64,000 nt of DNA from Streptomyces sp. NRRL F-2580 (GCF_000720115.1 NZ_JOIR01000011.1:62001-126000); one strand, 5' to 3'. Counted from the first letter of the stretch, positions 1 to 9,000 are shown. Translations and numbers: made by a program. The notes: generated by a model not told the origin, from the letters alone.

Positions 1-388
1 CGATCTTCAGCGCGGCCAGGACCATCAGCGCGGCCGTGCCGAGGATCAGGAACGAGGCCACCGAACGCAGGACAGAGCCGATCGCCTCCGAACGCTGGCG
101 CCGCCGCTCCGCATTGACCAGCAGCCCGCCGAGCGCGGTGCCCTCGACCGCCTCCGCGCTGGTGTTCATCCGGTTGATGAGCTTGGTCAGCGCCTTGCGG
201 ACCGCCGAGCGTATGACCGCGGCGATCACCACGATCAGCAGGATCCGCAGGCCGATGCTCAGCCAGGTGGCCCAGTTCTGCTCGATGAAGCTCGCGGCCT
301 CGGTGACGCTGGCCTGCGCCTCCTTGACCGAGGCGGGCGCGTCCGGAACGTCGGCTGCCAACGGCAGCAGAGCGGCGGGCCAGGGCAC
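1..388 (-). CDS. MscS-family mechanosensitive channel (N-terminal part, cut by window edge)
   Basis: Reading leftward from a GTG at 388 gives about 129 residues that run off the window. The start has a GGAGG ribosome site eight bases upstream (397-401). The protein has a short polar N-terminus with a helix near residues 18-33, a membrane segment (WLSIGLRILLIVVIAAVI), then a charged linker and the pattern RRRQRSEAIGSVLRSVASF leading into a second hydrophobic segment. That arrangement is typical of the helix before the pore in small-conductance mechanosensitive channels, which release solutes on hypo-osmotic shock. The pore helix and beta domain lie outside the window, so family assignment rests on the N-terminal pattern only. 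Confidence 0.75.
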   Translation of the reverse strand, partial: MPWPAALLPLAADVPDAPASVKEAQASVTEAASFIEQNWATWLSIGLRILLIVVIAAVIRSAVRKALTKLINRMNTSAEAVEGTALGGLLVNAERRRQRSEAIGSVLRSVASFLILGTAALMVLAALKI

Positions 389-648
389 GACGGGAACCTC
401 CAGGTGTAGCGGTCTGCCCGCGGAACGGGTTGTAGGGGCAGACCAACCACACTAACGGGGCAATCCCTTCAGCTTGGTGCCGTGTTCGAGGGAGAGACCA
501 GACTCACCTGGGGATGACTGACTGTGGTTGAAAACACCTCGGACCCGTTACGGGCGCGTGGTGGCGCTTCGACCAGCCGTAAGGAGAGACTGGAGAGCAG
601 ATCGTCCCGGCGCGAGCCACGCGCCGCCGGCGTACAAGGAGGCAGTCC

Positions 649-1185
649 GTGCCGCACGTCCTGGTCCTCAATGCGTCGTACGAGCCCCTCGGCGTCGTAC
701 CGCTCCGCCGCGCGCTCGTCCTCGTCCTGGAGAACAAAGCGGTCTCCCTGGAGGAATCCGGCGCCTATCTGCACAGCGCGACGAGGGCCGTCCCCGCTCC
801 CAGCGTGGTACGGCTCAAGCGCTTCGTGCGGGTCCCCTACCGGGGGCCCGTTCCACTCACCCGGCGCGCCCTGTTCGCGCGGGACGGCGGCCGCTGCATG
901 TACTGCGGGGCCGTCGCCACCAGCGTCGACCACGTCATCCCGCGCAGCCGGGGCGGACAGCACGCGTGGGACAACGTCGTCGCCGCGTGCCGGCGCTGCA
1001 ACCACGTCAAGGCGGACCGGCACCTGCTGGAACTCGGCTGGCGCCTGCGCCACCAGCCGGCGCCGCCGTCCGGGCTGGCGTGGCGGATCATCGGGACGGG
1101 GCACCGGGATCCCCGCTGGATGCCGTACCTCCAGCCGTACGGGGCCGAGGACGCGCTGGAGCGCATCGGGGTCGCGGCGTCGTAG
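649..1185 (+). CDS. HNH endonuclease
   Basis: A 178-residue protein starting at GTG 649 behind an AAGGAGG site. Residues 83-119 form a zinc-bound HNH module: Cys83-x2-Cys86, Asp94-His95 (first H), Asn109 and Cys114-x2-Cys117 followed by Asn118-His119. This is the compact HNH nuclease type common in actinobacteria, of unknown cellular role and often wrongly linked to phage. The first 60 residues (VLNASYEPLGVVPLRRALVL) are the conserved extension of this subfamily. The gene stands alone and converges with the downstream GH84 gene. Nuclease activity is expected from the intact metal site; the substrate is unknown. Confidence 0.85.
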   Translation: MPHVLVLNASYEPLGVVPLRRALVLVLENKAVSLEESGAYLHSATRAVPAPSVVRLKRFVRVPYRGPVPLTRRALFARDGGRCMYCGAVATSVDHVIPRSRGGQHAWDNVVAACRRCNHVKADRHLLELGWRLRHQPAPPSGLAWRIIGTGHRDPRWMPYLQPYGAEDALERIGVAAS

Positions 1186-1255
1186 CCGGCCATTGCGGGG
1201 GGCTTCGCAGCCAGACCGTGCCGGGTTGCGCCCGTAGGCCGGACGCGGCCCGGCT

Positions 1256-1381
1256 TCCTGGGGCTCCGCCCCAGACCCCGCTGCTCAATCGCCGGAGGGG
1301 CTGGGTTTGTCCGGCCTCAGCCCGCTGAAAGATCAGCCCCGCCGGCGTTTGAGGCGCGGGGGTTCGGGGGCTGGCCCCCGC
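1256..1381. repeat. Dispersed GC-rich inverted repeat, copy 1
   Basis: Contains CTCAATCGCCGG (1284 on) and the facing arm CAGCCCCGCCGGCGTTTGAG (ending 1353), flanked by the motif GGGGCTCCGCCCC. It sits between the convergent HNH and GH84 genes. Related copies occur at 11984-12060, 24470-24560 and 39603-39638. A bidirectional terminator role fits the positions. Confidence 0.75.
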
Positions 1382-1448
1382 GGCGGCGCCGCACTCGGGC
1401 GCAAGCGCGGTCCGGCCCCGGCAGACGGCGTGACCGGCCCGGCCAGGG

Positions 1449-4400
1449 CTACGGCGTGACCGCGTACGCCTCCGCCGACCACAGGGAGCAGCCGTAGCGG
1501 GTGGCGCGGCGGTCGCACGTGATGCGGAGGAAGCGGGTGTCGGGCGCGTCCAGGCGCAGGGATTCGCGACCGCCCCCGGACGCCGCGACCGTGGCGGCCG
1601 GGCGCCAGGTGACCCCGTCCGCCGAGGTCTCCACCCGGTAGGCGGACGGGTACGCGTCCTGCCAGTGCAGCTCCAGCCGGCCGATCCGGGCCGGGGCGGG
1701 GAGCTGCGCCTGCCACCAGGCTCCGTCCACCGGCGGTGAGGACCAGCGGGTGGTCGCGGAGCCGTCCACGGCCGCCGAGGCCGGGAAGGCGCGGCTCTCG
1801 TCCGCCGAGGAGGTGGCCCGCGCGGTGCGCAGCAGGTCCGGGCCGCCGGTGCGGGGCACGGCCCGCACCGTCAGGGTCCGGGTCTCGCCGCCGAAGGTCA
1901 CCGGGACCTCGTAGCTGCCGGGCGCGGTGCCCGGTGCCACCACGACCTCCAGCGGGATGGACACCTGCCCGCCGCGCGGCACCACCGCGACCCCCGGCAG
2001 GCGGACCTCGATGCCCGCCGGCGGCCGCGCCGTCAGCGGTCCGCGCACCTCGGCGGGGCCCGGCGCGGACAGCTGCGCCGACACCCGCCCCGGGGCGCCG
2101 CCGATCTCGGCGTCGGTCGCGGCCCCGTCCGCCAGCTCGAAGCGGGCCCGCGGGCCGTCCCCGAACCACGGCACCACCCGGTGCACCGTGGGCGCGGTGC
2201 CCGTTCCGGCCCAGGACAGCCGAACCGCGTCCGCGCTCAGCCCGGCCGTGTCCACCTGGGTCCAGCCTGAGGCCGCGGCGTCGGCGAGCTTGCGCCAGCC
2301 CTCGCCCGGTACGTGCGCCTCCACCGCCGCGCCCCGCGCCCCCGCCGGGAACGGCTCCGTCATCACCGTCACCGCCGACAGCGGGCGCGCGGCGTCCAGC
2401 CGGACCGTCCAGGACTCCGGCTCCTTCGTCACCGTGCCCGTGGTGCGGGCGGCTCCGGTCCAGGCGTCCGCCTCCGCCGCCGCCTTCTTCAGGAAGGGCT
2501 CCAGGACGGCCTCGTCCACCCGGGCGGTCCCCGGTTCCGCCAGCGCCTCGCGGACCTCGGCCAGGGCCAGGGAGGCCTGCCAGGCGGCGGCCCCGTCCCC
2601 GCGGGCCTGCGCCTGGAGGACGTCCACGGCCAGTTCGCCGGCCGTTCCGTAGCGCGCCAGCCGCTCCAGCCAGGGCCCCGCCTCGTCCGACAGGACCGGC
2701 AGTCGGCCGGGGGCCTCGCGCAGGACCGTGAACGCCTTGCGCAGCTCGGCCCCGGCCGCCGGATCGCCCGCGGCGCGGGCCTTCCAGAACTGCTCGACCA
2801 GCGGCTTCAGATACGCCGACTCCTCCTGCTTCAGCCCCGACGACGCGGTGTTCCCGGCGAGGGCCGCCACCGCCGCGCGCTCCCGCGGGTCGGAGCCCGC
2901 GAGATCGCGCACCGCCGCCTGCCAGGACTCGCCGGCCCGGTAGCCGCGCGGGTTCCAGGCGAAGTCCGCCGCCGTGAAGAGCGGGATCCGCGACAGGATG
3001 GGCTGCTGCATCGCGTTGGCCAGCAGCGCCGCCGAGCCGCCCGCCACCGCGGGATCGCGGCCCGCGTACGGGCCGAGGAAGATGCGGCCCGGATCCCAGT
3101 CGTTGACCGGGTAGTTGTCCATGGTGACCAGGGGCTGCTGCCCCATGGCGGAGCGCGCCCCGGCCAGTTCCCTGCCGGTGATCGTGCGCGGCACCACGCC
3201 GACGCCCGTCCAGGCCACCTCCACCCGCGCGTCCAGCGCGCCCGCGAGGGCCGTCCGGTAGGAGGTGGAGCCCTCCTGGTAGTACTCCGTCGGCAGCAGC
3301 GACAGGGCGGGCGCGCCCGGATACCTCGCGGCCAGGTGCGCGGCCAGCTCGTTCGCGACCTCCGCGTGCGCCTTCGCGGCCGCCGCCGGGCCCTTCCCGT
3401 ACCGCTCCCGGTCCGCGCGGCAGCCCCATTCCGAGTAGCTGACGTCCTGGAACTGCACCTGGAAGGCGCGGAAGCCGAGGTCCCACATCGAGTCCAGCTT
3501 GCGTGCGAGCGCCGCCCGGTCGGCGGCCGAGGACAGGCACATCGACTGGCCGGGGGTGACCGCCCACGCCAGGACCACCCGGTTGGCGCGGGCCCGTTCG
3601 GCCAGCGCGCGGAACTCCTCCTGCTGCGCCTGCGGGTAGTCCGTGCGCCAGCCCGTCGTCCGGTACTGGTCGTCCCCGGGCGCGAGCAGCAGCCGGTTCT
3701 GCTTGGTGCGGCCCATGAAGTCCAGCTGGGCGAGGCGCTGTTCGTTGGTCCACGGCTGCCCGTAGAAGCCCTCGGTGATCCCGCGCACCGGCGCGATCGG
3801 CCAGTCCCGCACCAGTACCCCGGGCACCTTCCCGCCGCCCGCCGCGAGCAGCTGGCGCAGCGTCTGCGCCGCGTGGAACAGCCCCGCGTCCCCTACGCCG
3901 GCGAGCGCGACCGTGTCCCGGCCGCCGGGCCGCCCCACCGCCAGCCGGTAGCCCCCGTCCGGCAGGTCCTTCGCCGCGGCAGCGCCCAGCGCCCGCAGCG
4001 CCTGCTCGGCACCCGCGTCGTCGAGCCGCACGACGGTGCCCCGCTCGGGCACCGGCGCCCCAGGGGCGGGTTCGTGCAGGGTCTTCACGCCCGCCTTGCG
4101 CAGGGCATCGCGTACCACCTGGAGCGCGTACGGATCGGTGTCGGCCGGCGCCACCAGTACGGCCTCCGCGCCCAGCGGAACCTCGCGCGCCGGATCGGCG
4201 GTCATCGACTGCGGCCGGGGCCACACGGCGGGTCCCTCGGAGGCGGCCCGGGGGGTGTCGGCGCCGGGGTCGAGTACGGGCCCGAGGGCGCCGTTGGCAC
4301 CGGCCGCGGCGCCTGCCGCGGCGGCGCCGCCGCCCGGTGCGGTGGTCGGCGCGTCCGGGACGGAGGGCGCCGTCAGGGTGCCGGGCGGCGCGGCGGCCAC

Positions 4401-4472
4401 GGCGCCGCCGAGCAGCGACCCGATCACCGCGATGGCGGCGGCCGTCGACCGTTTCCTGCCCCTGAGCTGCAC
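1449..4472 (-). CDS. Secreted beta-N-acetylglucosaminidase, GH84 type, with NEW3 and F5/8-type domains
   Basis: A 1007-residue secreted protein. The ATG at 4472 follows GAGGAGG. A signal peptide covers about residues 1-28 and is followed by a Pro/Ala-rich linker. A GH20b-like N-terminal domain (about 80-225) precedes the GH84 barrel, which opens with RGITEGFYGQPW (230-241) and continues through APGDDQYR (264-271). A NEW3-like beta domain lies near 760-860 and a C-terminal F5/8-type C (discoidin/CBM32) domain near 890-1005. Family members cleave beta-linked GlcNAc from glycans. The motif that should hold the catalytic Asp-Asp pair reads F341-Q342-D343, so one of the two acids is replaced by Gln. 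The gene is divergent from malQ; promoters lie in 4473-4702. The fold is certain, the catalytic competence is not. Confidence 0.85.
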   Translation of the reverse strand: MQLRGRKRSTAAAIAVIGSLLGGAVAAAPPGTLTAPSVPDAPTTAPGGGAAAAGAAAGANGALGPVLDPGADTPRAASEGPAVWPRPQSMTADPAREVPLGAEAVLVAPADTDPYALQVVRDALRKAGVKTLHEPAPGAPVPERGTVVRLDDAGAEQALRALGAAAAKDLPDGGYRLAVGRPGGRDTVALAGVGDAGLFHAAQTLRQLLAAGGGKVPGVLVRDWPIAPVRGITEGFYGQPWTNEQRLAQLDFMGRTKQNRLLLAPGDDQYRTTGWRTDYPQAQQEEFRALAERARANRVVLAWAVTPGQSMCLSSAADRAALARKLDSMWDLGFRAFQVQFQDVSYSEWGCRADRERYGKGPAAAAKAHAEVANELAAHLAARYPGAPALSLLPTEYYQEGSTSYRTALAGALDARVEVAWTGVGVVPRTITGRELAGARSAMGQQPLVTMDNYPVNDWDPGRIFLGPYAGRDPAVAGGSAALLANAMQQPILSRIPLFTAADFAWNPRGYRAGESWQAAVRDLAGSDPRERAAVAALAGNTASSGLKQEESAYLKPLVEQFWKARAAGDPAAGAELRKAFTVLREAPGRLPVLSDEAGPWLERLARYGTAGELAVDVLQAQARGDGAAAWQASLALAEVREALAEPGTARVDEAVLEPFLKKAAAEADAWTGAARTTGTVTKEPESWTVRLDAARPLSAVTVMTEPFPAGARGAAVEAHVPGEGWRKLADAAASGWTQVDTAGLSADAVRLSWAGTGTAPTVHRVVPWFGDGPRARFELADGAATDAEIGGAPGRVSAQLSAPGPAEVRGPLTARPPAGIEVRLPGVAVVPRGGQVSIPLEVVVAPGTAPGSYEVPVTFGGETRTLTVRAVPRTGGPDLLRTARATSSADESRAFPASAAVDGSATTRWSSPPVDGAWWQAQLPAPARIGRLELHWQDAYPSAYRVETSADGVTWRPAATVAASGGGRESLRLDAPDTRFLRITCDRRATRYGCSLWSAEAYAVTP

Positions 4473-4702
4473 CGAGCCTCCTCGTCCTGAGACGTCCCCA
4501 CTCGCACGAATGAGCCCGAGCCCACCACTCGTGCGGCTGGGGTGTCAATGCGGGTGGGTGATCTGACCCGGATATGACAGGAATGCGGTCCCTCCGAGTG
4601 GGTATGGCTGGCGTGTTCCCCCGCGGCGTCCCGCCCTTCTGCACCACGCTTCTGACTCACCCTCAAGCCCTCGTGCCCGCACGCAAGAAGGAGCACCCGT
4701 TG

Positions 4703-6697
4703 ATGGACGACCTGGCCCGGCTCGCTGCCCTGTACGGCATCGCCACCGCCTACCAGCCCGCCGCGAACGTGACCGTCCAGGTGCCGGAGAGCACCGTCAA
4801 GGCCGTCCTCGGCCTGCTCGGGGTGGTCACGGACGACGCCGAGAGCATCCGGGTGTCCGCCGAGGAGGAATCACGCGAGACGGCCCTGCGGCTCCTGCCG
4901 CCGACGGTGGTGCTCTGGCAGGGGGAGCCCGTGCCGCCGCGGCCCGCCGCCCTCCCGCCGGGCACCCGGGTCCGCGTGCTGGCCGAGGAGACGGGGGAGG
5001 AGCTCGCGTGGGGCCCCGGGCTGCCGCTGGGCGTCCACCGGCTCACCGCCCGGGCGTCCGACGGGCGGATCGCCGAGGCCACCCTGGTCGTGGCCCCGGC
5101 GCGGGCCCCGGCCGCGCCCGAGCGGGCCCACGGGCTGCTCGTCCAGCTCTACTCCCTGCTCTCCGAGCACTCCTGGGGCATGGGCGACCTCGGCGACCTC
5201 GCCGCGCTCGCCCGCTGGGCCGGCCGCACCCACGGCGCCGGCTTCATCCAGGTCAACCCGCTGCACGCGGCCGTACCCGGCACCCCGACCGACCCCTCCC
5301 CGTACCGGCCCTCCTCCCGGCGCTTCCCGGACCCGGTCCACCTGCGGATCGAGGACGTCCCGGAGTACGCCGACTGCCCCGACCGCGCGGCCCTCGCCGT
5401 ACTCGCCGGGCAGGGCGCGCAGCTGCGCCGCGAGGTGCTGGAGAAGGGCGCGCACATCGACCGCGACGCCGTCTGGGCCCTCAAGCGGCAGGCCCTGGAG
5501 CTGCTGTACGCCGTCCCGCGCCCGCCCGGGCGCGAGGCCGCCTACCGGGCGTTCTGCGCCGAGCAGGGCGCACCGCTGGACGTGCACGCCGCCTGGTGCG
5601 CCGAACACGCGGGGGAGGACCCGAAGGAGCGCGGCGACTTCCACCGCTGGCTGGTCTGGCTGACGGACGGCCAGCTCGCCGCCGCCCAGCGGGCCGCCCG
5701 GGAGGCGGGCATGGCGGTCGGCATCGTGCACGACCTGGCCGTCGGGGTGCACCCGCAGGGCTCCGACGTGTTCGGTTCGCCCTGCTACGCCCGGCACATC
5801 TCGGTCGGCGCCCCGCCGGACGCCTTCAACGCGCGCGGCCAGGACTGGGGGCTGCCGCCGTGGCGCCCCGACGTGCTGGCCGCCACCGCCTACGCCCCCT
5901 TCCGGTCCCTGCTGCGCGGGGTGTTCAGCTACGCGGGCGCGCTGCGGATCGACCACGTGATGGGCCTGTTCCGGCTGTGGTGGATCCCGGAGGGGACCAC
6001 GCCCGCCGAGGGCACGTACGTGGGCTACGACGGCGAGGCCATGCTGGCGATCCTGGTCCTGGAGGCCCACCGGGCCGGCGCCCTGGTCATCGGCGAGGAC
6101 CTCGGGACGGTGGAGCCCCGGGTCCGTCAGGAGCTGGCCCGGCGCGGAGTGCTCGGCACCTCGGTGCTCTGGTTCGAGCGGGACTGGGCCGGCACCGGCA
6201 GCCCGCTCCCGCCGCACGCCTGGCGGGCCGACTGCCTGGCCACGGCCACCACCCACGACCTGCCGCCCACGGCCGCCAAACTCGCCGGCGCGCACGTGGA
6301 GCTGCGCGACCGGCTCGGCCTGCTGACCCGCCCGGCCGCGCAGGAGCGGGCCGAGGACGCCGCCGACACCGCGGAGTGGCTGGAGCTGCTGGACGGGCTC
6401 GGCCTGGAGACCAAGGGCGAGGAGGCCGCCGTACGGGCCCTGTACGAGTTCCTGCTGCGCACCCCGGCACGGCTGGTCGGTGTCTGGCTGCCGGACGCGG
6501 TGGGGGACCGGCGGCCGCAGAACCTGCCCGGCACCTGGGACCAGTACCCCAATTGGCGGCTTCCGGTCGCCGATGCCGAGGGGCGGCCGCTGACGCTGGA
6601 GGAACTGGTGGCCTCGCCCCGGGCGAACGCCCTGTTGGGGGCGCTGGCGGAGGGCGGGCGACCTCGTACGGCACCCCCGGGCGCGCGCCCCGTTTAG
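4703..6697 (+). CDS. malQ: 4-alpha-glucanotransferase (amylomaltase)
   Basis: GH77 enzyme that transfers maltooligosaccharide chains in maltose and glycogen metabolism. I place the start at ATG 4703, nine bases after AAGGAG (4688-4693); a TTG at 4700 is also possible. The frame stays open to 4574, but that stretch has no ribosome site and no family similarity. The product has 664 residues. The GH77 catalytic set is visible: Asp417 in LRIDHVMG (nucleophile), Glu465 in IGEDLG (acid/base) and Asp519 in TTHDLPP. The motif VHDLAVGVHPQGSDVF (near 350) is also typical. The N-terminal 110 residues form the extra beta domain of bacterial MalQ. The gene has its own promoter region and is not in an obvious operon. 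Confidence 0.95.
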   Translation: MDDLARLAALYGIATAYQPAANVTVQVPESTVKAVLGLLGVVTDDAESIRVSAEEESRETALRLLPPTVVLWQGEPVPPRPAALPPGTRVRVLAEETGEELAWGPGLPLGVHRLTARASDGRIAEATLVVAPARAPAAPERAHGLLVQLYSLLSEHSWGMGDLGDLAALARWAGRTHGAGFIQVNPLHAAVPGTPTDPSPYRPSSRRFPDPVHLRIEDVPEYADCPDRAALAVLAGQGAQLRREVLEKGAHIDRDAVWALKRQALELLYAVPRPPGREAAYRAFCAEQGAPLDVHAAWCAEHAGEDPKERGDFHRWLVWLTDGQLAAAQRAAREAGMAVGIVHDLAVGVHPQGSDVFGSPCYARHISVGAPPDAFNARGQDWGLPPWRPDVLAATAYAPFRSLLRGVFSYAGALRIDHVMGLFRLWWIPEGTTPAEGTYVGYDGEAMLAILVLEAHRAGALVIGEDLGTVEPRVRQELARRGVLGTSVLWFERDWAGTGSPLPPHAWRADCLATATTHDLPPTAAKLAGAHVELRDRLGLLTRPAAQERAEDAADTAEWLELLDGLGLETKGEEAAVRALYEFLLRTPARLVGVWLPDAVGDRRPQNLPGTWDQYPNWRLPVADAEGRPLTLEELVASPRANALLGALAEGGRPRTAPPGARPV

Positions 6698-6705
6698 GTG
6701 TTCGC

Positions 6706-6711
6706 TACGTT
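6706..6711 (+). promoter_or_regulatory. -10 element TACGTT of a putative leaderless transcript
   Basis: TACGTT ends six bases before the GTG at 6718, and no ribosome site lies between. This is the spacing expected when the transcript starts at the start codon. Confidence 0.5.
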
Positions 6712-6717
6712 TGCACC

Positions 6718-6957
6718 GTGGACAAGAAGAACGCTCTGCGCGCCGGCGCCGTCACGGCCGGAACGACGCTGATGATGCTGCTGATGACGTCTCCCGCCCT
6801 CGCGCTGACCCGCGACGACGGCGACGACCCGGGCCCGGGCCTGAGCATTGGCGAGACGCTCGGTCTGTACGTGGCCCTGCCGATCGTGCTGTTCCTGGTC
6901 ATCGCGGGTCTCGTGATGGTCCTCGACAAGTCGGACAGGCCGCAGAAGCAGGCCTGA
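6718..6957 (+). CDS. Small membrane protein, unknown function
   Basis: A 79-residue protein starting at GTG 6718 only 20 bases after malQ. An N-terminal hydrophobic stretch (residues 11-29, ending TSPALA) looks like a signal peptide. A second membrane segment (about 46-68, LYVALPIVLFLVIAGLVMVL) follows a short acidic loop, and the tail KSDRPQKQA is basic. The architecture suggests a single-pass protein with a very short exterior. Small proteins of this kind are widespread in streptomycetes without known function. The start probably belongs to a leaderless mRNA. The family is not recognised. Confidence 0.75.
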   Translation: MDKKNALRAGAVTAGTTLMMLLMTSPALALTRDDGDDPGPGLSIGETLGLYVALPIVLFLVIAGLVMVLDKSDRPQKQA

Positions 6958-6998
6958 GCAGGTCCGGCCCCACGGGGCCGGGACCGCTGGACTTCCCG

Positions 6999-7054
6999 GG
7001 CGCCGGGGGTCCGCCCCGCCGATTCACCTCGGCCGTGCGGCGACCCCCGGCGCC
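6999..7054. terminator. Hairpin between convergent genes
   Basis: A perfect 13-base inverted repeat, GGCGCCGGGGGTC (6999-7011) and its complement (7042-7054), with a 30-base loop. It lies between the small membrane protein and the marR gene and could stop transcription from both sides. Confidence 0.55.
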
Positions 7055-7083
7055 TTGTCGTGTCCGCGGGTACGGCACATGGC

Positions 7084-7575
7084 TCAGATGCCGGCCAGTA
7101 GCTTGCGGAGCAGGCCGGTGAGTACGTCGACCTCCTCGTCGCTCAGCCCGGTCAGCGCGTCGCGCTGCACCTCCAGGCCGGCGGCGACCGCCTCGTCGAT
7201 GAGCGCGAGGCCGCGGTCGGTGATCGTCACCTGGAGCCCCCGCCGGTCGTGCGGATCGGGCTTGCGGCCGAGCAGCCCGGCCTTCTCCAGCTTGTCCAGC
7301 CGCCCGGTCATGCCGCCCGTGGTGAGCATGAGCGTCGCCGAGAGCTGGCGGGGCGAGAGCGTGTACGGGGCGCCCGAACGGCGCAAGGTGGCGACGACGT
7401 CGAACTCCCCGCGCGAGATGCCGAAGCGCGAGTAGCACTCTTCCATCGCGTCGCCCATGGCCTTGGCGATCCGGTAGATGCGTCCGAAGACGGCCATGGG
7501 GGCCGTGTCCAAGTCGGGGCGCACGGCGAACCACTGGGCCGTTATCGCGTCGACGGCGTCCTTGTCGTCACTCAT
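7084..7575 (-). CDS. MarR-family transcriptional repressor
   Basis: A 163-residue winged-helix protein. The start is set at ATG 7575 (MSDDKDAVDAIT); an earlier in-frame ATG at 7611 would add 12 unconserved residues. The MarR fold is clear: helix 1-2 with RIYRIAKAMGDAMEECYSRFG, the recognition region LSATLMLTTGGMTGRLDKLEKAGLL, and the wing RKPDPHDRRGLQVTITDRG. MarR proteins bind palindromes and release them on binding small phenolic or drug-like ligands. The gene is divergent from an MFS exporter with a perfect palindrome between them, so it is very likely the local repressor and self-regulator. The ligand is unknown. Confidence 0.9.
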   Translation of the reverse strand: MSDDKDAVDAITAQWFAVRPDLDTAPMAVFGRIYRIAKAMGDAMEECYSRFGISRGEFDVVATLRRSGAPYTLSPRQLSATLMLTTGGMTGRLDKLEKAGLLGRKPDPHDRRGLQVTITDRGLALIDEAVAAGLEVQRDALTGLSDEEVDVLTGLLRKLLAGI

Positions 7576-7620
7576 GAGTGCAGTATTCCGCTTCCCGGAG
7601 ATCGTTCGCAAGAAAGTTGC

Positions 7621-7652
7621 TTGACGGAAAGTAGCTTAGCGGTAAGCTACTT
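7621..7652 (+). promoter_or_regulatory. MFS promoter with overlapping MarR-type operator
   Basis: A -35 TTGACG (7621-7626) and a -10 TAAGCT (7643-7648) are separated by 16 bases. A perfect 10-base inverted repeat (AAGTAGCTTA, 7629-7638, and its complement, 7643-7652) with a four-base centre covers the spacer and the -10. A bound regulator would block RNA polymerase. Confidence 0.75.
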
Positions 7653-7683
7653 ACCAGCAACCGAATCTGGGGGAGAGGCCGTC

Positions 7684-9000
7684 ATGGCAGTGTTCAGGAG
7701 CAAGGCAGCCACCACCGGGGAGGCGAAGGTCGCGGGGGAGCGGTCGCTTCTCCTCGGCATCGGCATCAGCGCGGTCGGGATCGGCATGTACGTCCCGTTC
7801 TCGCTGGTCTTCTTCCACCACGTCACCGGCCTCTCCCTCACCCTCGTCGGCCTGGTCATGACGGTCACCGGCCTGGCCGGGCTGGCGTTCATGCCGCTGG
7901 CCGGCTCGGCCGTCGACCGGTTCGGTGCCAAGAGGGTCAACCTGGTGCTCTACGGGATCCGGGCGCTCGGCTTCGCCCTCTACCCCTTCGCGAGCTCCCT
8001 GGCCGCCTTCGCGGCCGTCGCCCTCATCACCGCGCTCGCCGACCGCTCCTTCAGCGTCGTGCAGCAGTCCCTGATCGGCGAGGTGGCGCGGGGCGCCGCC
8101 CGCGACCGGCTCCAGGCCTCCACCCGGGCCCTGCAGAACGCCGGGATGGGCGCGGGCGCCCTGCTCGTCTCCGGCGTGCTGGCGCTGTGGGGCACGGGCG
8201 GGTTCACGTACACCGCCTGGGGCAACTCCCTCGCCTTCGCCCTCGCCGGACTGCTCGTCAGCCGGGTCCGCCCGGTCCGCGACGACGCGGCCGGCTCCGC
8301 GAGGCGGGCTCCCACCGGATACCGGATGGTCCTGCGCGACCGCCCCTTCCTCGGCCTCACCGCCGCCAACTTCCTCACCGCGCTGGGCTACTCCGCCCTC
8401 TCCGTCCTCTTCCCGCTCTACCTCTCCACCTGGCTGGCGGCCCCCGACTCCCTCACCGGAGCCGCCTTCACCGTCAACACCGTCCTGTGCGCCGGGATCG
8501 GCGTGCTGATCGCTGGCCGGGTCCGCCGCTCCGGTGCCCGCCGCACCCGCTCGGCCGCACTCGGCGCCCTGCTCTTCGCCGCCGCCTTCGTCGGACAGAT
8601 CGTGCTCGGCACGCTGCGCCCCGGCCAGACCGTGACGCTGGTCGCCCTGCTGGCCATCGTCGTCGTCTACACCCTCGGCGAACTGGTGCACAGCCCCTCC
8701 GGCGGCGCCCTGTCGGTCTCCGCCGCCCCCGAGGCCGTCCGCGGCCGCTACCTGGCCACCTACCAGCTGTCCTACTCGCTGGCCGGCGCGCTCGCCCCCT
8801 CCCTCTTCACCGCCCTGCTCGCCGTCGACGGCCGCCTGCCCTGGGCCGTCCTCACCGTCGCCGCACTCGGCGCCGCCCTCGCACTGGTCCGGCTGGAGCC
8901 GCACCTGCCGGCCGGAGCCGTGCACTCCGAGCCGCCCGCCGCCGCCGTCCCCGGCGACGCAGCGGCCCCGGAGCGCCGGCCGGCCGCCGTCGTCGCCTGA
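7684..9000 (+). CDS. MFS exporter
   Basis: A 438-residue membrane protein starting at ATG 7684 behind a purine-rich GGGGGAGAGG site. Twelve hydrophobic segments can be followed in two halves joined by a basic loop (about residues 200-220). The cytoplasmic loop motif AVDRFGAKRVNLV between helices 2 and 3 matches the MFS motif A region. The Ala/Pro-rich tail is not conserved. The adjacent MarR gene and the operator on its promoter suggest an inducible drug or metabolite exporter. It is followed by an EamA exporter 49 bases downstream, probably in the same transcript. Confidence 0.88.
   Translation: MAVFRSKAATTGEAKVAGERSLLLGIGISAVGIGMYVPFSLVFFHHVTGLSLTLVGLVMTVTGLAGLAFMPLAGSAVDRFGAKRVNLVLYGIRALGFALYPFASSLAAFAAVALITALADRSFSVVQQSLIGEVARGAARDRLQASTRALQNAGMGAGALLVSGVLALWGTGGFTYTAWGNSLAFALAGLLVSRVRPVRDDAAGSARRAPTGYRMVLRDRPFLGLTAANFLTALGYSALSVLFPLYLSTWLAAPDSLTGAAFTVNTVLCAGIGVLIAGRVRRSGARRTRSAALGALLFAAAFVGQIVLGTLRPGQTVTLVALLAIVVVYTLGELVHSPSGGALSVSAAPEAVRGRYLATYQLSYSLAGALAPSLFTALLAVDGRLPWAVLTVAALGAALALVRLEPHLPAGAVHSEPPAAAVPGDAAAPERRPAAVVA

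Noticed and set aside
1333..4647. Open frame of over 1000 codons overlapping the GH84 gene on the same strand
   Set aside because: It is a shifted frame of the GH84 gene, full of Gly/Arg/Pro, with no family pattern. Long false frames are expected at this GC content.
4574..4702. Upstream extension of malQ to 4574
   Set aside because: The 43 extra codons lack a ribosome site and family similarity, whereas AAGGAG lies at the right distance from 4703.
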